From Delphinus delphis (lineage: Eukaryota; Chordata; Mammalia; Artiodactyla; Delphinidae): 64,000 bases of DNA. The stretch covers positions 107,072,400 through 107,136,399 of the forward strand of contig NC_082690.1 in the NCBI RefSeq assembly GCF_949987515.2, given 5' to 3'. Positions 44,800 through 55,149 of the stretch are shown piece after piece. The notes below the pieces were generated by a model. It was given only the letters and a program-made list of their open reading frames with translations. It searched no databases and was not told the DNA's origin. Every line of letters starts with the position of its first letter. The stretch's first letter is position 1. The position numbers and the translations under genes were made by a program.

Positions 44800-45180
44800 T
44801 TTTTATTATGGTAAAAAAAAAAATATATATATATATATATATAGAATATAAATTTATATTCTATTTTATATTCTATTTATATAGAATATAAAAGTTACCA
44901 TCTTAACCAGTTGTAAGTGTATAGCTCAGTGGCATTAAGTACATTCATGTTGTTGTACAACCATCCCCACTCCCCATCTCCAGAACTTTTTCGTCTTCCT
45001 AGACTGAAATTCTATCCCCATTAAACTCTCACTCCTCATCCTCCTCCCCCTCCCCCTGGCCCCCATGTCCTACTTCGTGTCTTTATGGACTTGACTCCTC
45101 TAGGGGCCTCCTGTATGTGGAATCTGTCCTTTCGTGGCAGGCATGTTTCACTTAGCATCACGTCCTCAAGGTTCGTCCAC
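44800..45180 (-). mobile_element. L1 (L1M type) 3' end
   Basis: An A/AT-rich run (44813-44842), then reversed L1 3' text: GTATAGCTCAGTGGCATTAA, CATCTCCAGAACTTTTTCGT and CACGTCCTCAAGGTTCGTCC. Confidence 0.82.
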
Positions 45181-45194
45181 AAGGTCACTTTTTT

Positions 45195-45754
45195 TGCCGT
45201 TTTTTCTTGTGGTTGATTTCTAATCTCATAGCATTGTGGTCGGAAAAGATGCTTGATATGATTTCAATTTTCTTAAATTTACAGAGGCTTGCTTTGTGGC
45301 CCAGCATGTGATCTATCCTGGAGAATATTCCATGTGCGCTTGAAAAGAATGTGTATTTTGCTGTTTTTGGATGGAACACTCTAGGGATATCAATTAAGTC
45401 CGTCTGATCTAATGCGTCACTTAAGGCCTGTGTTTCCTTATTGATTTTCTTTCTGGAAGGTCTATCCATTGACGTAAATGGGGTGTTAAATGGGGTGACT
45501 ATTATTGTGTTACTGTCAATGTCTCCTTCTATATCTGTTAACATTTGCCTTATATGTTTAGGTGCTCCTGTGTTGGGTGCATATAGATTTACAATTGTTA
45601 CATCTTCTTCTTGGATGGATCGCTCGATTGTTACGCAGTGTCCTTCTTTGTCTCTTGTAACAGTCTTAATTTTAAAGCCTATTTTTCTGATACGAGTATT
45701 GCTACTCCAGCTTTCTTTTGATTTCTATTTGCATGGAATACCGTTCTCCAGCCC
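45195..45754 (-). pseudogene. L1 ORF2 endonuclease-domain fragment with its own target-site duplication
   Basis: The minus strand encodes about 190 codons of the L1 ORF2 endonuclease region. The readable part ends with HGIFSRIDHMLGHKASLCKF and SDHNAMRLEINHK, the C-terminal end of the domain with its catalytic Asp-His. The segment is cut at both ends: no 5'UTR, no reverse transcriptase, no 3'UTR. CAC(A/G)AGGTCACTTTTTT flanks it at 45178 and 45755, a 17-bp target duplication with one mismatch. The poly(T)-like TTTTTTTGCCGTTTTTTC lies at the junction that would be its 3' end. Confidence 0.82.
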
Positions 45755-45774
45755 CACGAGGTCACTTTTTTCGT

Positions 45775-46166
45775 GGTGAAACTATTTCATCTGCTCCACA
45801 AAACCATAGACTACGGTGAATATTCAAACACTGAGAAGTACCAGCAAGTATTGCCGAGTGGGATTCAAGTCATGGGACGCTGAGATCCCTGAGCGAGTTT
45901 AATAGCGCTACACAGAATCACAAACTCGCCAATTTAAGGGCTTTGTTTATTCCTCAGAACGCCACTCATAGGATTTGTGTGAAGTATCCTGTGTGTATAA
46001 GCTCATTCATGTTTATTTTATTCACATGAATGACTCACCCCTGGCACAGGCAGGGCCGGGAGCAGGCAGTTACAATGTGCTGCAGCCACAAGCCAGACTG
46101 GTTCCGTAGTGGCTGGTTCTTGCCCCTGTGCTTCTGTCCTGGTTCCCAAAATCTCAACCTTATCCT
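45775..46166. other. Spacer, no gene seen
   Basis: No recognised repeat or exon. Confidence 0.5.
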
Positions 46167-46742
46167 TCAACTCCACGTGAGAGCGCTTCCTGACTTCGCT
46201 TTTGACCTGACCAATGGATTCTTTCCAACCAGTAACCTCTTCATGTTGACTATTTCATTCTCCAAAGAGAATTTTAATGCTTTTCCCTTTGTCTCGATGT
46301 CTTGACGGATATCTCTATTTGGGATTAGGAAAAACATAACTTTCATGAGAAATGGTGGGAAAGAATTCCTGCCTCGAAACCCAATGGGCAGTGTCTCCCC
46401 TTGTGGCACTGCCACAGCTCCTGGCTGCATGTCCTGAAGGTCAGGGGGCAAATAGGAAGAAGAACCACAAGGCTTTCTCCCATGCTGTTCTCTCTTCTGA
46501 CAGAGAGGAAAACCCCACAAGCCCCTGCACTGTCCCTTATGTGGAATTGACAAGATCAGGGTCCAGCCCCTCTCATAGCCTTTCGGGGGCAAAGGACAAT
46601 GAGATACCAGAGGACTCAGCTCAATCCCGATTCTCTCCAGGGTGGATGGGCATGGCCTGGATGAAACGGACCCCCTCAGGTGATAATAGAGATCTTCTAT
46701 ATCGCCCTTCCCAACTAGCAAAACCCTCAGAGCCATCCCCAT
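46167..46742 (-). other. Unexplained 191-codon open frame
   Basis: This is the longest intergenic frame not explained by low complexity, a CpG island or a named transposon. It reads from an ATG at 46742 to a stop at 46167. I recognise no domain. A charged stretch near the end (NRDIRQDIETKGKALKF, ENEIVNMKRL) looks helical. The overlapping + strand also has open stretches, which argues for chance. It could be a dead retrogene, an unrecognised repeat, or nothing. Confidence 0.15.
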
Positions 46743-46865
46743 GAGGCGGTTCTATCATCCGCACTTCAGGAATGAGGAAACTGAGGCCCAGAGAGGATTT
46801 GCCTAAGAATACACAGCCATGTCCAAAAGAAGCAGGACCAAGACTTGAACTAGGCAAAAGCGCCT
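46743..46865 (-). mobile_element. MIR SINE, ancient
   Basis: GAATGAGGAAACTGAGGCCC, AGAGAGGATTTGCCTAAG and AAGACTTGAACTAGGC in reversed MIR order. Confidence 0.8.
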
Positions 46866-47234
46866 TTCAAAGAGGGGCCTGATGACTAGACTCAGCAGGG
46901 AACCAGCAGGGCTGCCAGGGTGGTCACTTCTCATGTCCAGCCATGAGTCTCACAACATCCCAGCGTGATAGTTAGTGTGGGTGTTATTATCCCTGTCTAC
47001 AGATGAAGAGATCAAGGCTTCGTATGGCTATGGACTCCACTCGAGGTCAAGGTAAAGGTCAGGGCTGGGGCCCCAGCCGAGCCTTTGGAGAGTCTGAACT
47101 ACCTGCCCAGGCCCTTCTTCCTCCAATTGCTGGGCGTTTTTATTAGATTGGCTCTATCTGAAGAGCATAATGAAGTTGTCAAGAGAAGCAAGTTGCAAGG
47201 AGCTTATGACTTGCTTTTAAATATAAGTACACGG
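46866..47234. other. Spacer, no gene seen
   Basis: 46970-47020 has MIR-like text (TTATTATCCCTGTCTACAGA). Nothing else recognised. Confidence 0.5.
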
Positions 47235-47571
47235 GGACTTCCCTGGTGGCACAGTGGTTAAGAATCCGCCTGCCAATGCAGGGGACACAGGTTCGAGCCC
47301 TGGTCCGGGAGGATCCCACATGCCGTGGAGCAACGAAGCCCGTGTGCCACAACTACCGAGCCTGTGCTCTAGAGCCCGTGAGCCACAACTACTGAGACTG
47401 CGTGCCACAGCTACTGAAGCCCACGCGCCTAGAGCCCATGCTCTGCAACAAGAAGGCACCGCAATGAGAAGCCCGCGCACCACAACGAAGAATAGCCCCC
47501 ACTCACCGCAACTAGAGAAAGCCTGCGCGCAGCAACGAAGACCCAACGCAGCCATAAATAAATAAATAAAC
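47235..47571 (+). mobile_element. CHR-2 SINE, full length
   Basis: Head GACTTCCCTGGTGGCACAGT, B box GGTTCGAGCCC, then the long CHR-2 body with repeated CCACAACTAC/CTGTGCTCTAGAGCCCGTG units and an (AAAT)n tail. TACACGG flanks it (47228 and 47573). Confidence 0.96.
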
Positions 47572-47814
47572 TTACACGGATGAAAGGGGTGGACGTCTTC
47601 ATGTCCGTGTGGGAGGCTCTGAGGTCCTCTAGGAGCTGGTAACTCCCTGTGCCCAGCGCTGTGTTGGGACAGTGGGGCGTGTTTCAGACCAGGAGGTGGA
47701 GAGGCACGTAGACCCTCGATGGGCATCAGGTTTAGTGCCTTGATGCCCTGGCCTAGGGGATTTGTCCCCAGCTTTGGCGGCCTGGGGACTCGTTCTGTTG
47801 TGGCAGCACGAAAA

Positions 47815-47990
47815 CTGGCTTTGGAGGCAGTCTTGGGTTCAAGACCCCCAGGTTCTACCAAATCATAAACTGTGGGCCTTGGACAGGTGATCTGATCTCT
47901 CCGCGTCTCAGCGTTCACATCCATGAAAGGACGGAAGATACACTTGTGAGGCTTGAGTGAGGCTACACGAGTTAGGGGTTCTCTGTAAAT
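47815..47990 (+). mobile_element. MIR SINE
   Basis: TCTTGGGTTCAAGACCCCCA, CTTGGACAGGTGATCTGATC and CACATCCATGAAAGGACGGA, then TTGTGAGGCTTGAGTGAGGC, in MIR order over nearly the full element. Confidence 0.78.
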
Positions 47991-49159
47991 GCTTTTTCTC
48001 CTTCCTTCTCCTGGGGATGGACACGCACCAACCAAGCTCCGGACAGCCTCGGTCATGGGCCAAAACGTCAGCTCACTGGTCAACTGTGGGCAACAGAACT
48101 GCCGTGGAAACTGGACCAGGCAGGCTGATGTTCTTCCTTGCTTGGTGGCCACTGGGACCTCAGTTTCCTCATGTGCATAGTGGGAAGGATACAGGAACAG
48201 CCGTGTGGGGAATTATCTTAAGAACGAAAGGAGACGAATAGTCTTCTTTCTTTCCCTTTCTCTGTGTCTGTCCACCCCTCCTCACCTCGGCAGGGATACA
48301 TGGGAAACCCAGACAGGGTTGGTTCTAATGGCTAAAGTCATCAAGCTAATGAAGCCCAGGGCCTCACCTCCTCTGCAGGGGACTGGATTACTGGGCCAGC
48401 GCTGAGACCCACTGATAAAGTGCTTCCTCTTTGGGGGTCCCTTTAAGAGACCATCCTTGCTCACAAGCATAGTGATGAGATCAGCCATTAGGACCGCCCC
48501 CATTCATTCAAGGCTACAGTCCCAGCTCTTCCCAAATTAGCTGGGTGCTGCTGGGCAAAGGCTGTTTGCATCTCTGAGCTTCAGTTTCCTCCTCTTAAAC
48601 GGAGAGCCACGTCCTCCATCACCCACGGCCAGCTCAGACCTCTCCACCCCACCCCAACCCCGAATAGTATTGTCCCACCACCATTCATTAGGTTGCTTTA
48701 CATATTCCAGTAGACCTGGATCTCTGTGGTAGAGGCCAGGCCACATTCTGATCTCACCTCTCCTCCCGGGCCCCTTACCTCTCTAGAAAGGGGAGGTGGC
48801 CCAGGCCACGCTCAAGGTTGACAGCTACATCATCTGGAGAGTCCACGCTGGCGGGCACATTTGTGAAAACACAACTCTGAGCACAGTAAAAAACACTCTA
48901 GCCCCCACCTGTACTCCCATATTTTATCTAGCCTTTAATAGAAGAATTGGAGGGAAAACATTTCTCATGTTCATTGTTTTCCTGACTAAGCCTCTGAAAT
49001 ATTTTTCAGGTGAATACTTCTGGGAAAGAGTTTAGTTGAGTGATATAGATAACTACACCAAAATGTCATCTTAGCTTCCTGAAAGCAGTGTGCCATGGCT
49101 TGTTCTTGCCTAGGTTTTATGAAAGTAACGCTGGTGGGGTTTTTTCCTCTAATGATAAA
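47991..49159. other. Spacer with one MIR fragment
   Basis: MIR text at about 48530-48610 (TGCTGCTGGGCAAAGGCTG, GAGCTTCAGTTTCCTCCTC). No gene seen in the rest. Confidence 0.55.
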
Positions 49160-49619
49160 AAGAATGCACATTCATGATAAAGTATCTGGAAAGCACAAAC
49201 TAGCACAAAGAAGAAAGTGAAAACAACCCATTGTCCCCCTCAAAGACAACCCCTGCCAACAGGCTGACATTAACTCTTTCTAGGAGTATCTCTGTACATA
49301 CATATATAGAGAAATGTAAGAAACTAACTGAACTCAGTAACAATGTTTTCACATATAGACATACATGTTTTTGTTTTACAAATTTGAGAGTTAAAATTGA
49401 ATTTCACTTTTCAAAACTTTTTCATGTAAGACTCATTTTATGAAAATTGTATCACTTTGATTAATATCAATAATATTTAGAATTTTTCAGATACAAGCTA
49501 ATAAATTTTCGATAATACAGACTTCAACTAAACACAAACTTTTCTTTTTTGAATTAGGGCTCACACTCTATATACTTGTGTGTAACTTGGTATTTTTTGA
49601 AGTTTTTTCCCCCATTAAA
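49160..49619. repeat. AT-rich old repeat-like stretch
   Basis: Text such as AATGCACATTCATGATAAAG and CAACCCCTGCCAACAGGCTG resembles an old L1-derived segment, but the family is not certain. Confidence 0.3.
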
Positions 49620-49822
49620 AAAATTAGGTATATGTTGATAAAATAGATAACCAACAAGGACCTACTGTATAGCACAGGGAACTATACTTAATCATTTTGT
49701 AATAACCTATAAGGGAAAAGAATCTGAAAAAAAATAGATATATATGTATGCATAACCAAATCACTTTGCTATACACCTGAAACTAACACAACATCGTAAA
49801 TCAACTATACTTCAATTTTTTA
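49620..49822 (+). mobile_element. Cetartiodactyl-type L1 3' end (short)
   Basis: AACAAGGACCTACTGTATAG, CACAGGGAACTATACTTAAT and CATCGTAAATCAACTATACT: the last about 200 bases of the same L1 type as at 30.8 and 44.2 kb. Confidence 0.88.
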
Positions 49823-49829
49823 AAGTTAG

Positions 49830-50060
49830 GACACAATTTACAATTAATGTACAGTTCTGTTAGATTTGACAAACGCATGCAGTCATGTACCTACCACCAC
49901 AGTCAGGATAAAGAATTTTGCCAGTCATCTAAAATATACCTCTGAATGTCATCAAGCTTTCTGTCATTTGCAGTGCAATGATTTAACCAGTCTTTTTTTG
50001 TTGGCCATTTGAGGTTGCTTACAATTTTCCTCTTAACTGATTTTGCAATCTGAGGGAGTG
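49830..50060 (-). mobile_element. Old L1 3' fragment
   Basis: GTCATGTACCTACCACCACA, AGGATAAAGAATTTTGCCAG and later ATTTGAGGTTGCTTACAATT are reversed L1M-type text. Confidence 0.5.
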
Positions 50061-50119
50061 AAATGAATGCATGAAAATGAGTGAAATCTGGGATTCTCAT
50101 TTTCCTGCCGTTATACCAA

Positions 50120-50405
50120 ATGGGCTTCTCCCTTCTCTGCTTGGAAAACTGCTCATCCTGAGACCCAGCTCAGACGTTATCCCTCTGTGAAGCCCCTGTG
50201 ATGCCAAATGGAGAGTTGGTTCCTCCTTCCTCTGCAGTCCCAAGGCACCAAGTCACACGCAGTTTATAGGACAGACATTGTAATAGTCTGTTTCTCTTCT
50301 CCCCTCCAGGCTGTGAATTGATGTCTTTCGCAGTCCTGTGTTCCCCAAACCTAGGCCATGCCTGGCTCACAGTGTTCTATAAATGTTCATGAAGTGAACG
50401 AACAT
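50120..50405 (+). mobile_element. L2 LINE 3' end, ancient
   Basis: GAGACCCAGCTCAGACGTTA, TCCCCTCCAGGCTGTGAATT and TGTTCTATAAATGTTCATGA match L2 3'-end order. Confidence 0.7.
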
Positions 50406-51479
50406 TCTACTCTGTTGAACACAATTTTAGTATTGTGCTGATTTTTTAGGAGGCAGGTACTTGCTGAGCATGATGCCAATATGGGCTGGATGAATTAAGC
50501 TGGTACACTTGAGGAGAGCTGGATGTTTTCCTCTGTTACAGACCCTGGATCAGGGATGCAAATTCATATTTATGTGGAGTCATTCAAATATTTATTGAAT
50601 GAACAAATACATGGATGAAAGGTGTGGTCCTGGACTTGGGAGGTAAGAAAGCCAATCAGACATAGCACCTGTTCTTGGTGAGTTCACAACTGGGAATCAA
50701 GGAATCTACCTAGGAAGGCTTCACCCCCCTCCCCCACCATGCAACCTGTACTTAGACTTAGCGAGACAGCAGCCAGTGTCACTTGGCAACAATGCCTGGA
50801 CATTTTGTTTTGCCAAGAGTTTGTGATCCAGGAGTCAGACCTTGAGTGGGGAGCATCTGCTTTAATTTATTAAAGGTGTATTTATTAATCTCTGCATCTG
50901 CAATATATAGCACAGGACTTGGCACACAGCAGGGATTTTTGAAAGCTTGCGCAAGGATGAAATATGGATATGAATAAGGATAACAATGTTGAGAAAGATA
51001 AAAATGACCACCATTCGCTGAGTACCTCCCCAGCCAGGTCCTTGACTAGGTGCTCCCTACACATTCTGTTTCTTATAACAGCCCTGGGGTAGGTCTGTAT
51101 CACTCACTCTCCCATCTTACAAGTGGGTTCCCCCGCGGTGCCCAGGCCCACACCGCAGGGAGAAGTATCTGCTGGAAGGTGAACAAGGTGTGCCTAGCTC
51201 CAAAGCCTGCCTTCTCGACACAGCGCCCAGGAGCCTCAACATCAAACGCTGCCCATCTCTGCCTCCCCAGGTACTGCACGTAAAGCTCGGTAATGGGTCT
51301 TGCGTCGAAACCGCGTCCTTCCGAATCGTGCAAGGACCGGTTCCTAGGAGGCTCCGGAGGCCACACCGCAGGCTCCGACCGGCTGCGAACAGGTGACTTG
51401 CACTGGGGTGCGCTCCGGCGTAAGGTGTGTAGCCGTGACCTTCGGGAAGTGTCGGGCTCAGAACCTGGCACCCAGCAGA
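50406..51479. other. Spacer upstream of PPFIA1
   Basis: MIR-like minus text at 50885-51130 (GCACACAGCAGGGATTTTTG, CAAGTGGG). CpG density rises after about 51290. No gene seen. Confidence 0.5.
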
Positions 51480-52550
51480 CGCTCGATAACGGCCTTCGGT
51501 GTCCTCCGCGGCTGTAAGCGGAGAGTTGGGGGCAGCCCCCGAGTTGGAAGACGCTGCTCGGAAAGAGAACCAAAACCCGGAGCCCGGTGCCGGAAATCAG
51601 GAGCGGCGACTCGACCGAGGCTCACCCACCCGGGCGGGGCCGGGGGCGGGGCTTCTACTGTATCCAGTCAATCGGCGTCCGAGAGGCGAGCCCGCCCCCC
51701 TGAGGAGGCGGTGCTTGCACACTCGGCCGCCCCCTGAGTTCCTCCCCCGGGGGACGGGGCGGGGCGTGCCGGCGGCGCTCGGCGCTGACGCTGCGCCGAC
51801 GCGCCCGACGTCGGGCACGTTGACGCCGGCGACGCGCAGCCGGGCCCGCTCCTCCTGTGCTCTGCCAGTGTCCGGCCGCAGGCCGGCCTTAGTGACTGGG
51901 GGCGGCGGGCCCGGGGCGGCGGGCGCGGGGCGGGCGGCGGGCGCGGGCTGCCTTCGTCGGGCCCCGAGCTCGCCTGGAGCGAGCAGCCGCCCGCGAGCCG
52001 CCGCGGAGCGTCCTCGCCCGCTCCCGCCGGCGAGCAAGGTAAGGGATAGGGGGACTGAAACAGGGTTGGGGCGGAGCGGGGCCCCGGGCGCCGGCGCCCT
52101 CCCCGCGGGGGCCGCGCGGCTGGTGAGTGTCAGCCCCGGGGGAAGGGTGTGCAGCGGGGCCCGGGGTCGCTGGGGCAGGGGGCGCTGCCCGCGGGACCCC
52201 CGGCGAACGGGCTCTCGGGGCCGTGCGCCCCCCCTCCCCGACCCCAGCGCCAGGTGACCCGCGCCCCCGGGGACCCCAGCGCTGGGCGCGGGGGCGAGGA
52301 CCTGTAGCCGCGGGAAGTCCCGAGCCAGGCTGGGTTCCCGTGGTGAATCGTTCTCGCCACCCTGGCGTCCGGGCTGCTGCAGCACCGGGTGCGGGTGCGA
52401 GCGGGGTAGAGTCGTTGTCACTGTCAGGTGCGTGGTATGCGGTCCTGGGCATCTCCGTCCCGGGGGTCCGCCGAGCCCGGAGCACCGGCGGCAGCCTCGG
52501 GAACCGGCCCCCTGCCCCTCGCCCCGTCATTATATTTGAGACACTTAGTA
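51480..52550 (+). promoter_or_regulatory. PPFIA1: PPFIA1 CpG-island promoter
   Basis: About 1.1 kb of very CpG-dense DNA surrounds the untranslated first exon. It has GGGGCGGGGC Sp1-type boxes at 51643-51652 and 51756-51765 and the palindrome CCCGACGTCGGG (51804-51815) with a CRE-like GACGTC core. No TATA box is placed to explain initiation. The start most likely lies in 51.8-51.97 kb, upstream of the exon-1 donor. The long open frames on both strands here result from high GC and are not genes. Confidence 0.8.
51900..52038 (+). other. PPFIA1: PPFIA1 untranslated exon 1 (start approximate)
   Basis: The 3' boundary is clear: GAGCAAG is followed by the donor GTAAGG (GT at 52039-52040) at the right distance from the coding exon. 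The 5' end is a guess from position in the CpG island. No ATG-initiated frame joins the liprin reading frame here, so the exon is taken as 5'UTR. Confidence 0.65.
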
Positions 52551-53200
52551 GCCTCTCGTAATCTCACCTTTCACTTTTCCTTCCTTCCTAGCCGTGCACG
52601 TCTGTCTCGACCTGCTATATTTCCATTGTGGAATTTTTGGGGGGCGGGGGGGTCTGTTAATTTACGTAAGTTAGGTTGACTGACCAACCATTGTAGCCGT
52701 TGAAAAACACCTCTCGCGCCCTTAACGAGTCCAGTTCCGTTTATCGCTCACCAAATCCAGCCCAAGAATTCAGGGAGCCGTCAGTCCTTCCTAGGAGCTG
52801 ACTGCACACATTCCTCTAAGATGCCTGATGGATTTTGTACTTGTCAGTTTTACTGGCTGTATGCTCCTTCTGTGCTTTTCCTGAAAAATGATTGGATGGC
52901 ACGTGTTTTGACTTTCTCTCCCCCACCGGGAAATAGAAAGGAAAAAAAAAAAGGTTACAGAAGCACACTTGTTTTCAACAACTAGAAAGTACAGCTTTGC
53001 AGAGAGAATGCCACAGGGTTTGTTCTTTATGTGAGGGTTGTCTTCTTTGGTCTTTACCCCTTCACTGGATTACTGTCAGTATTAAATGTCTTCATCTTGT
53101 GTGTTCTGGGCACTTTGTATATGCATGTGTACGTTTTCCCAGTTTTTTTCTGTACAGAGCAGAGCAGTCAGATCTGGGAATAATGAGGCTGTCAGCCTTT
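52039..53200 (+). other. PPFIA1: PPFIA1 intron 1
   Basis: The first 500 bases are the downstream half of the CpG island; the rest is unique AT-richer DNA without a named repeat. The acceptor is not fixed: pyrimidine-rich text ending in AG occurs near 53208-53214, 53234 and just before the ATG pair at 53292. Confidence 0.7.
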
Positions 53201-53292
53201 CACTTATCAGCTACAGATAGCTATAAAGTTGCAGCTTTGGGGAAGCCTTTATTTTGCACTTGATGACTGTGGTCTGGGTCTTTCATTTCAAG

Positions 53293-53556
53293 ATGATGTG
53301 CGAGGTGATGCCGACCATCAGTGAAGCAGAAGGCCCCCCAGGAGGAAGTGGGAGCCATGGGTCCAGCTCCCCTTCACAGCCAGATGCAGATTCACACTTT
53401 GAACAGTTGATGGTCTCCATGCTGGAAGAGAGGGACCGTCTCCTTGACACTCTGAGAGAGACCCAAGAAACGCTGGCCTTAACCCAGGGGAAGTTACACG
53501 AGGTTGGTCACGAAAGAGATTCCTTGCAGAGGCAGCTCAATACCGCGCTTCCACAG
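53293..53556 (+). CDS. PPFIA1: PPFIA1 (liprin-alpha-1) first coding exon, partial gene
   Basis: Encodes residues 1-88 of liprin-alpha-1, a cytoplasmic scaffold that binds LAR-type receptor phosphatases and organises focal adhesions, cell edges and active zones. The start MMCEVMPTISEAEGPPGG and the block SHFEQLMVSMLEERDRLLDT are characteristic. Residues about 33-88 begin the long N-terminal coiled coil that mediates dimerisation and partner binding, with heptad-like Leu spacing through LRETQETLALTQGKLHEVG. Residues 17-31 are a Gly/Ser linker. The exon ends in phase 0 at CAG with donor GTATGG (53557). The ATG at 53293 has A at -3. An in-frame ATG ten codons upstream (53263) has a weak context. 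Later exons (SAM domains and the rest) lie beyond the window. Confidence 0.95.
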
Positions 53557-55149
53557 GTATGGGTGATTTTCACCTGAGTTTTTTCTAAACGCTTTTTTAC
53601 GATGTTGAAATTTTTCGATGTGTATTTTGCGTAATCACTCGTGAAATGGTGGTTCTGTTATTTGTAAGTCTCATATAGATAAAATTCCTGAGGATTAAAC
53701 TTCTTAGTGAGAACAAACTCCAGTGTACCATAAAGTTCTGTAAAAACACCTTATTGCCCTTGTTCCCCTTTAGAGCGGCAGAAGGAACTGCCTAGATTTG
53801 GAAGAGTGCTCCAGGGTTTTTGAAAAAGGGCTATGAAGCAGCCAAGCTCTGTGGTGCCTTCCGTTTCGCTGTCTTAAGCTATTCCTTGCCTAAATGTGTA
53901 TTTCCATGGGTTGTGTTATGTATTTCCAATTTCCTAATGAAATTTACTGGACAAATAGGATTGATTTCACAGGAGAAATATTTTTACAGCCACCTTTCTC
54001 AGAACACCGGTGTTTTGTAAATCAGGTTTGTTTGAGGGGATAGAAGACGGAAGATGGATTCCTTTGGAGCTCTCTCTGTGGCAGATGAGAATTATAAAGC
54101 TTACAGCCACACTGAAGTTTTTCATCTAAGGATATTGTGTTTGGAGCAGTGTTTCAAGGCCTTTTCTTGTGGAGCCGAGTGAGGATCTAATGACAGGAGC
54201 AGGGAGAGGGTGTCAGCTAGAAGAGTGTGCACTGGGTGGCACAGAGCACAGTGGGAGATGTGTGTGTTCCTTGGGTGTTTACGAGGTGTAGGTGCCATTT
54301 TACCTATTCATATAGGTGCCTTTATGGTGCTTTCAGGTGGACATGAATAAGCATGCATTTATTCTCTCAGGATGGGTCTGCAGTGGTAAATTAGTAAATG
54401 AATAATTGCTAGCCTTAATGCATTTCTGGGCTTTAGTCAACTCTCCTGAAAGATGGGTAAGCTCAACATTTGGATTTCCTTTTTAGCAACAATAATCTGA
54501 TGTCAGTGCTGTGATGTTCTGTCTTTGTCAATTTGAGAATCATTAAGTTTTTTCTCATTTGAATCTTGTAAATTACCAGGTTTGTTTGGGTCAGATTTTA
54601 TTACCACAAGCTTAGAAGGGTTGGCCAAATTATGTTTTACTGGGATTTTATTGTAGTATTTGTAAATCTTTTCAGTACTTTGGGGTTTTTTGTTTTGTTT
54701 TGTTTCTTTCGTAGCTGTATTTGTCTTCTTATAATTTGAGGTACATACACTGAAGTGTAGTTTTTTGAAAGGATGAGCACAAGGGATTTGTGACAAGTAA
54801 GGGACAGGAGTTTTGTAAAGTCCAGTCTCATGCAGTGGAGGTTGTCACACCAGCCAATGGGACAGTCGCTCAGTGATTTGTTGCTAGCTGCTGCTCCTTG
54901 TTGTAGCCTGGAAATGCCTTGTTGAGTGGAGAATGTGATGACGTCACCAGCTCACCTCACCACCTGAGCACCTGAGTCCAGCGTTTTAGAAACACAGGAA
55001 CCATTAAGTAAACATTTTTTGGATCCTTCCCTTTCTTGGCATTTGTCTTCTGTTTGGTGGCTAATTGTGTGACCATGTAGGCGTGTGAATAAACTCCTGC
55101 CAGGTTATGTAGGCAAGTAATAGTGTACTTAAGAAAAACTTAACTGTAA
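53557..55149 (+). other. PPFIA1: PPFIA1 intron 2, proximal part
   Basis: Unique-looking intronic DNA without a clear transposon or further liprin exon. The next liprin segment, expected to follow LNTALPQ, is not found anywhere to 64000. Confidence 0.75.

Noticed and set aside
47217..48152. 311-codon open frame, minus strand
   Set aside because: It runs through a MIR and a whole CHR-2 SINE in reverse; repeat-derived frames of this kind recur at every SINE in the window.
51597..52530. Long GC-rich open frames on both strands at the PPFIA1 CpG island
   Set aside because: High GC removes stop codons; composition is Pro/Arg/Gly/Ala only and no domain or splice structure is seen.
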